The translations under genes were made by a program, and so were the position numbers. Below are positions 35,262 through 38,215 of a stretch of 38,215 bases of DNA, one piece after another. The notes below the pieces were generated by a model. It was not told the DNA's origin, made no database searches, and saw nothing but the letters and a program-made list of their open reading frames with translations. How positions within the stretch are numbered: the first letter of the stretch is position 1; each line of letters opens with the position of its first letter. Source of the DNA: an uncultured Acidobacteriia bacterium (GTDB taxonomy: Bacteria > Acidobacteriota > Terriglobia > Bryobacterales > Bryobacteraceae); NCBI GenBank assembly GCA_903923395.1, contig CAIXXM010000169.1, positions 1-38,215 on the forward strand, written 5' to 3'.

Positions 35262-37586
35262 TTACCGGCTCGAAACCACCGGCAAATCCCAGAGGAACTT
35301 CCGCAGGAATGTTTCCATGCGGCCGAGCGTGTAGATCCAGCGGCTGTGCAGCAGGGATTCATGAACATCATCCGGGAAGACGATCAGCTCATAGTAGACA
35401 TCCCGCTGGCGGAGCATCTGCACCAAGCCTGTCATTTGCTGGAAGGCGACGTTGCGGTCATCGTCCCCTTGAATCAGCAGAACGGGCGACTTCCAGCCGG
35501 AGATGGCACCGACGGTGGAGGACTTCCAGGAGACTGATTCGGGGTCCAGTGAACTGCCGAAGAGGTGAACACCGGCGAGATCCACACCGGCCTTGAAAAT
35601 GTCTGAGTTGCGGGCGAGAGCCTGTGAGGTCAGCAGGCCGCCGTAAGAAAGGCCCCAGATACCGACGCGGTTGGGATCAACGTCCGCGCGGGATTGCAGA
35701 TACTTTCCACCGGCGAGGACGTCCTGATATTCGCTGTTGCCAGCTGCACCACCATTGGCGGCACTCCGGAAAGAGCGGCCATAGCCCACGCCGAGGCGGT
35801 AATTCACGGACATGACGATATAGCCCTGGTTGGCAAGCCACTGATTGATGCCATAGGCCCAGTGATAGAACTGCATGTAATGGTAGGCGGGCATCATCTG
35901 GCGCATGGGTCCGCCATGCACGAAGATGATGGCGGGGCGGCGTTCACCGGGCTTCAGATCTTTCGGCAGGAAGAGCTGGTTGTGGATCTCCAGGCCATCA
36001 GCGGCTTTGGTGAGAATGATCTCGGGCTTGACGTGCAGATTGGTTGGGAACCCGGCGAGAGAGGTGGGGAAGACGATTTTCTGGGGCGCGGCGGGAGTAT
36101 CGAGCGACGGCGTCTTCCAGATGCCAATGGATTGCGGCATGTTCCAGGATGCGCTGAGTGTGGCGAGGAATTTGCCGGAAGCCAGCGGTGCCGGATAGAG
36201 TTCCACGCCTTCCCCTGTGGTGAGTTGCACCGGAGTGCCGCCGGTGACAGGGACGGTCCAAATATGACGGCGTTCAATGTCTTTGGCGTTGGTGCAGTAG
36301 TAGAAAGTCTTGCCATCGGCGGAGAGATTGACAGCCGTCTGGTCTTCAATCATGCCGTCCGTCTTGGTGAGCAGAACGGGCCGCGCGGAAGAGTGCAGAA
36401 CATCGAGGGAGTAATAGCGTTCCCATTCGTCAGTCACAGGGGGTGCGGGAGCATCGGGCACGGCCGGGCCGCCGCCTCTGCGTCCACCACCGCCACGGCC
36501 GCCGGTGGCCTGCTGGAAGACGATATATTCGCCCGCCAGGCGCGGGTTCATGATGTTGGAGGCAATCGGGTCATTTGGCAGGTTGTGCCAGACTTCCTGC
36601 GCGTCTCCTGTGGTGGCATCAGCCTTGTAGAAAGCGAGCGAATGACCGCCGCGGAAGGTGGCGCGCATCAAGCCCGGGGTGTTGTTTGCGGGAGTTGCCG
36701 CTGCAGGGGCGGCCTGGGCACCGCGGCCTGCGCCACGTCCACCGGTGGCTGCCGCGGGCGCGGCGGCTGGCATCGCCGGACCGTTGGGAAGACCAATTCC
36801 ACCGCCACCCTGCTGCGCCTGCTGGCCAAAGGGCAGGCCCGGGCGGCGCATGAAGAGCAGGTGCTTGCTGTCACTCATCCAGAGCGGTGTGGTGTCGAAA
36901 TCGACTGAGGGCGACATGTATTTCACGGAGCGTGTGGCAACGTCGTAGACGACGATGAAACTGTGATCCGTGCGGGTGCTGACGAAGGCGATCTTCTTGC
37001 CATCGGGCGACCATTTGGGATTGCTCTGCACGCCCCACTCAGTGATGAAGGCCTTCTCGCCGCGGTCCATTTCGCTGGCGGGTTTGACCGGGGAGAGCTT
37101 GGCGCGGAAGATTTGGCCGTTCTTGACGAAGAGAATGGAGCTGCCGTCCGGGGCGAGTTCAGGATTCGAAGCGTCCGCGACGCGCCATGCGGCACCACCG
37201 TTGGTTCGTGCGGCCCAGATTGCGTGTTCCGGACCGTTGGGATCGGCCGAAGGGTTGGGGGCCCAGCCATCGCGGTTGGGAGCTTCGCCGCGCAGGAAGA
37301 TGACGGTGCTGCCATCGTCTGAGATTTTGACCTCGGACATCATGATGCCGTCGTCTTTGGTGAAGTTGGTGAGTTTGACTGGCGCAAAGAGCGGCGCGGC
37401 TGCGAAGTAGGCGTTGCGCTTGCCTTCGGCATAGTCGACCCATGCGATCTTGTCGGCCTTTTTGGCGGAGACGACCTCCTGCGGGGAAGTGGGGCTCAGG
37501 AATTGTTGGTACAAAGGCGTTTGCGGGGCTGCCACAGCGGGGGTGGCGATCGCGATGCAGAGTGCCAGTCGGTTCAAAGTACGCAT
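35262..37586 (-). CDS. Secreted S9-family (prolyl oligopeptidase-like) serine peptidase
   Basis: A protein of 774 residues from the ATG at 37586, which has GAGG upstream and a signal peptide (TLNRLALCIAIATPAVAAPQ). The frame is open back to 37976, but that extension translates the tRNA fragment and is rejected. The N-terminal half is a propeller with TolB/PD40 motifs (WSPDGKKIAFVSTRTDHSF). The C-terminal alpha/beta hydrolase (about 545-770) has the HGGPM oxyanion segment, nucleophile GLSYGG (Ser647), GDDDRNV (Asp710) and VHES (His742). Gly/Ala/Pro-rich inserts near 270-310 and 350-380 resemble those of the M14 peptidase in this window. Probable dipeptidyl or oligopeptidase activity outside the cytoplasm. 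Confidence 0.92.
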   Translation of the reverse strand: MRTLNRLALCIAIATPAVAAPQTPLYQQFLSPTSPQEVVSAKKADKIAWVDYAEGKRNAYFAAAPLFAPVKLTNFTKDDGIMMSEVKISDDGSTVIFLRGEAPNRDGWAPNPSADPNGPEHAIWAARTNGGAAWRVADASNPELAPDGSSILFVKNGQIFRAKLSPVKPASEMDRGEKAFITEWGVQSNPKWSPDGKKIAFVSTRTDHSFIVVYDVATRSVKYMSPSVDFDTTPLWMSDSKHLLFMRRPGLPFGQQAQQGGGGIGLPNGPAMPAAAPAAATGGRGAGRGAQAAPAAATPANNTPGLMRATFRGGHSLAFYKADATTGDAQEVWHNLPNDPIASNIMNPRLAGEYIVFQQATGGRGGGGRRGGGPAVPDAPAPPVTDEWERYYSLDVLHSSARPVLLTKTDGMIEDQTAVNLSADGKTFYYCTNAKDIERRHIWTVPVTGGTPVQLTTGEGVELYPAPLASGKFLATLSASWNMPQSIGIWKTPSLDTPAAPQKIVFPTSLAGFPTNLHVKPEIILTKAADGLEIHNQLFLPKDLKPGERRPAIIFVHGGPMRQMMPAYHYMQFYHWAYGINQWLANQGYIVMSVNYRLGVGYGRSFRSAANGGAAGNSEYQDVLAGGKYLQSRADVDPNRVGIWGLSYGGLLTSQALARNSDIFKAGVDLAGVHLFGSSLDPESVSWKSSTVGAISGWKSPVLLIQGDDDRNVAFQQMTGLVQMLRQRDVYYELIVFPDDVHESLLHSRWIYTLGRMETFLRKFLWDLPVVSSR

Positions 37587-37910
37587 GGAATACCTCAGGA
37601 GATTCCAGATTGTAGCATCGCGGGCGAGGGGGTGGGAGGCTGCGCTAATCAGCGATTCGTCGAGTCGCGGTGCCCAGGACGGCACGGCAAGGTTGCGGTT
37701 CCTGAGTATGGATCGCAAAAGACCACGGCATACAAGATAAACAACAGACGCGCAATCGAAAAGGGCGCTGGAGAATCGGCAGACTTCTTGACTATTCGGT
37801 CTAATGCCCTCGCGCCGCTGTCGGCACAGATCCAGGCACAATGCAAAGACCGATTCCAGGCCGGAACCGGCGGCTATCCCTGCAAATTCCTGAGGGGAAA
37901 CAAGATGGGT
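37587..37910. other. Intergenic region upstream of the S9 peptidase gene
   Basis: About 320 bases with no supported gene on either strand. It presumably holds the peptidase promoter, but no convincing -35/-10 pair was found. The proteins encoded by its open frames have no recognisable features. Confidence 0.4.
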
Positions 37911-37945
37911 TGGTGCGCCCGAGAGGATTCGAACCTCTGGCCTTT
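37911..37945 (-). tRNA. 3' fragment of a tRNA gene, probably tRNA-Arg (att-site remnant)
   Basis: On the minus strand the sequence contains a perfect T arm (AGAGG, loop TTCGAAT, CCTCT), the acceptor 3' strand CGGGCGC, discriminator A and CCA. The matching 5' acceptor strand GCGCCCG and a D arm are absent upstream, and no standard seven-base anticodon loop can be drawn. It is therefore a truncated copy of the 3' end. Integrases commonly leave such copies at the far border of an island. The arginine assignment rests on resemblance of this 3' end to known tRNA-Arg genes. Confidence 0.75.
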
Positions 37946-38041
37946 TGCTCCGGCGGCAGGAAGCGACGATTCGCAATGCGGCACAACGTTTCTATGTGTG
38001 GCATGGGCACAAATTTGGGCAGAGATGAACGGAGTGTAGTC

Positions 38042-38197
38042 ATGAGAAGAGCCTTCTTACTCTTGCTGGTCACTTATATGTCCCTCACAAGCGCGGGGTG
38101 TTCATCTGCTCCTACGCCGAAATCTAAGCCTGACATTTACGCCGAAGTCGCACCGAACGAGGTAAAGTCAGCACACTCGACGATAGTGCTCCTCTGA
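38042..38197 (+). CDS. Small predicted lipoprotein (51 residues)
   Basis: ATG at 38042 with CGGAG upstream. A basic start (RRAFLLLLVTYMSL) leads to a lipobox-like TSAGC, so Cys20 is probably lipidated and the signal peptide removed. The mature part is only about 32 residues (SSAPTPKSKPDIYAEVAPNE and a short tail) and shows no domain. It could be a complete small lipoprotein or the start of a frameshifted longer one, since the window ends 18 bases after its stop. It lies just beyond the tRNA fragment and may belong to an inserted element. Confidence 0.6.
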   Translation: MRRAFLLLLVTYMSLTSAGCSSAPTPKSKPDIYAEVAPNEVKSAHSTIVLL

Positions 38198-38215
38198 AAC
38201 AAAAATGGACGCGAA

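Noticed and set aside
37587-37976. N-terminal extension of the S9 peptidase frame
   Set aside because: It runs through the tRNA fragment and places the signal peptide 130 residues inside the protein. The ATG at 37586 has a ribosome binding site and a proper signal peptide.
37911-38000. A complete tRNA gene on the minus strand
   Set aside because: Only the T arm and acceptor 3' strand fit. The 5' acceptor strand and D arm are missing, and the best anticodon stem leaves an eight-base loop.

Overview
The window looks like chromosomal DNA from an acidobacterium, most likely of the Solibacter/Bryobacter group. This is an inference from gene content: an ECF-type sigma factor next to a Ser/Thr kinase with a TolB/PD40-type propeller, a PEP-CTERM-tailed cohesin-like protein beside a dockerin protein, Gly/Ala-rich secreted peptidases, and uniformly GC-rich codon use. 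No phylogenetic marker was available to test it.

Region 1 (72-9595, plus strand) is a compact flagellar operon: fliC, fliD, a hidden small FliT-like gene, flgB, flgC, fliE, fliF, fliG, fliH, fliI and fliJ. Many junctions overlap by a few bases. It encodes the filament and its cap, the proximal rod, the MS ring, a switch protein and the export ATPase with its regulators. It ends in a tRNA-Arg(TCT) gene whose 5' end lies inside the end of fliJ.

Region 2 (9765-15119, minus strand) holds, in transcription order, an ECF-like sigma factor, a transmembrane Ser/Thr kinase with a propeller domain, thiC, and a ParD/ParE-like antitoxin-toxin pair.

Region 3 (15156-19515) starts from the intergenic region shared with the sigma gene, which carries an 18-bp perfect palindrome. 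A 1190-residue secreted or membrane protein ends in a complete type I dockerin. Nine bases later comes a small secreted cohesin-like protein with a PEP-CTERM sorting tail. This apparent cohesin-dockerin pair outside a cellulosome is the best candidate for an undescribed system here.

Region 4 (19676-24599) holds a small secreted protein, a large M14-type metallocarboxypeptidase with a textbook terminator, a small membrane-protein gene broken by an amber codon, a 59-residue membrane protein, and a secreted ThuA-like protein.

Region 5 (24625-35082, almost all minus strand) is a surface-glycan cluster. In transcription order it has a Wzt-type ABC ATPase with a C-terminal glycan-binding domain, a methyltransferase with a long coiled coil, a GT2-GT4 fusion, four GT2 glycosyltransferases and a GT4. 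No Wzm permease, Wzx or Wzy is present. A 27-bp perfect inverted repeat closes the cluster. One small secreted protein is embedded on the opposite strand.

Region 6 (35195-38197) has an S9 prolyl-oligopeptidase-family secreted peptidase with its terminator, the 3' fragment of a tRNA gene (a probable integration scar), and a tiny lipoprotein.
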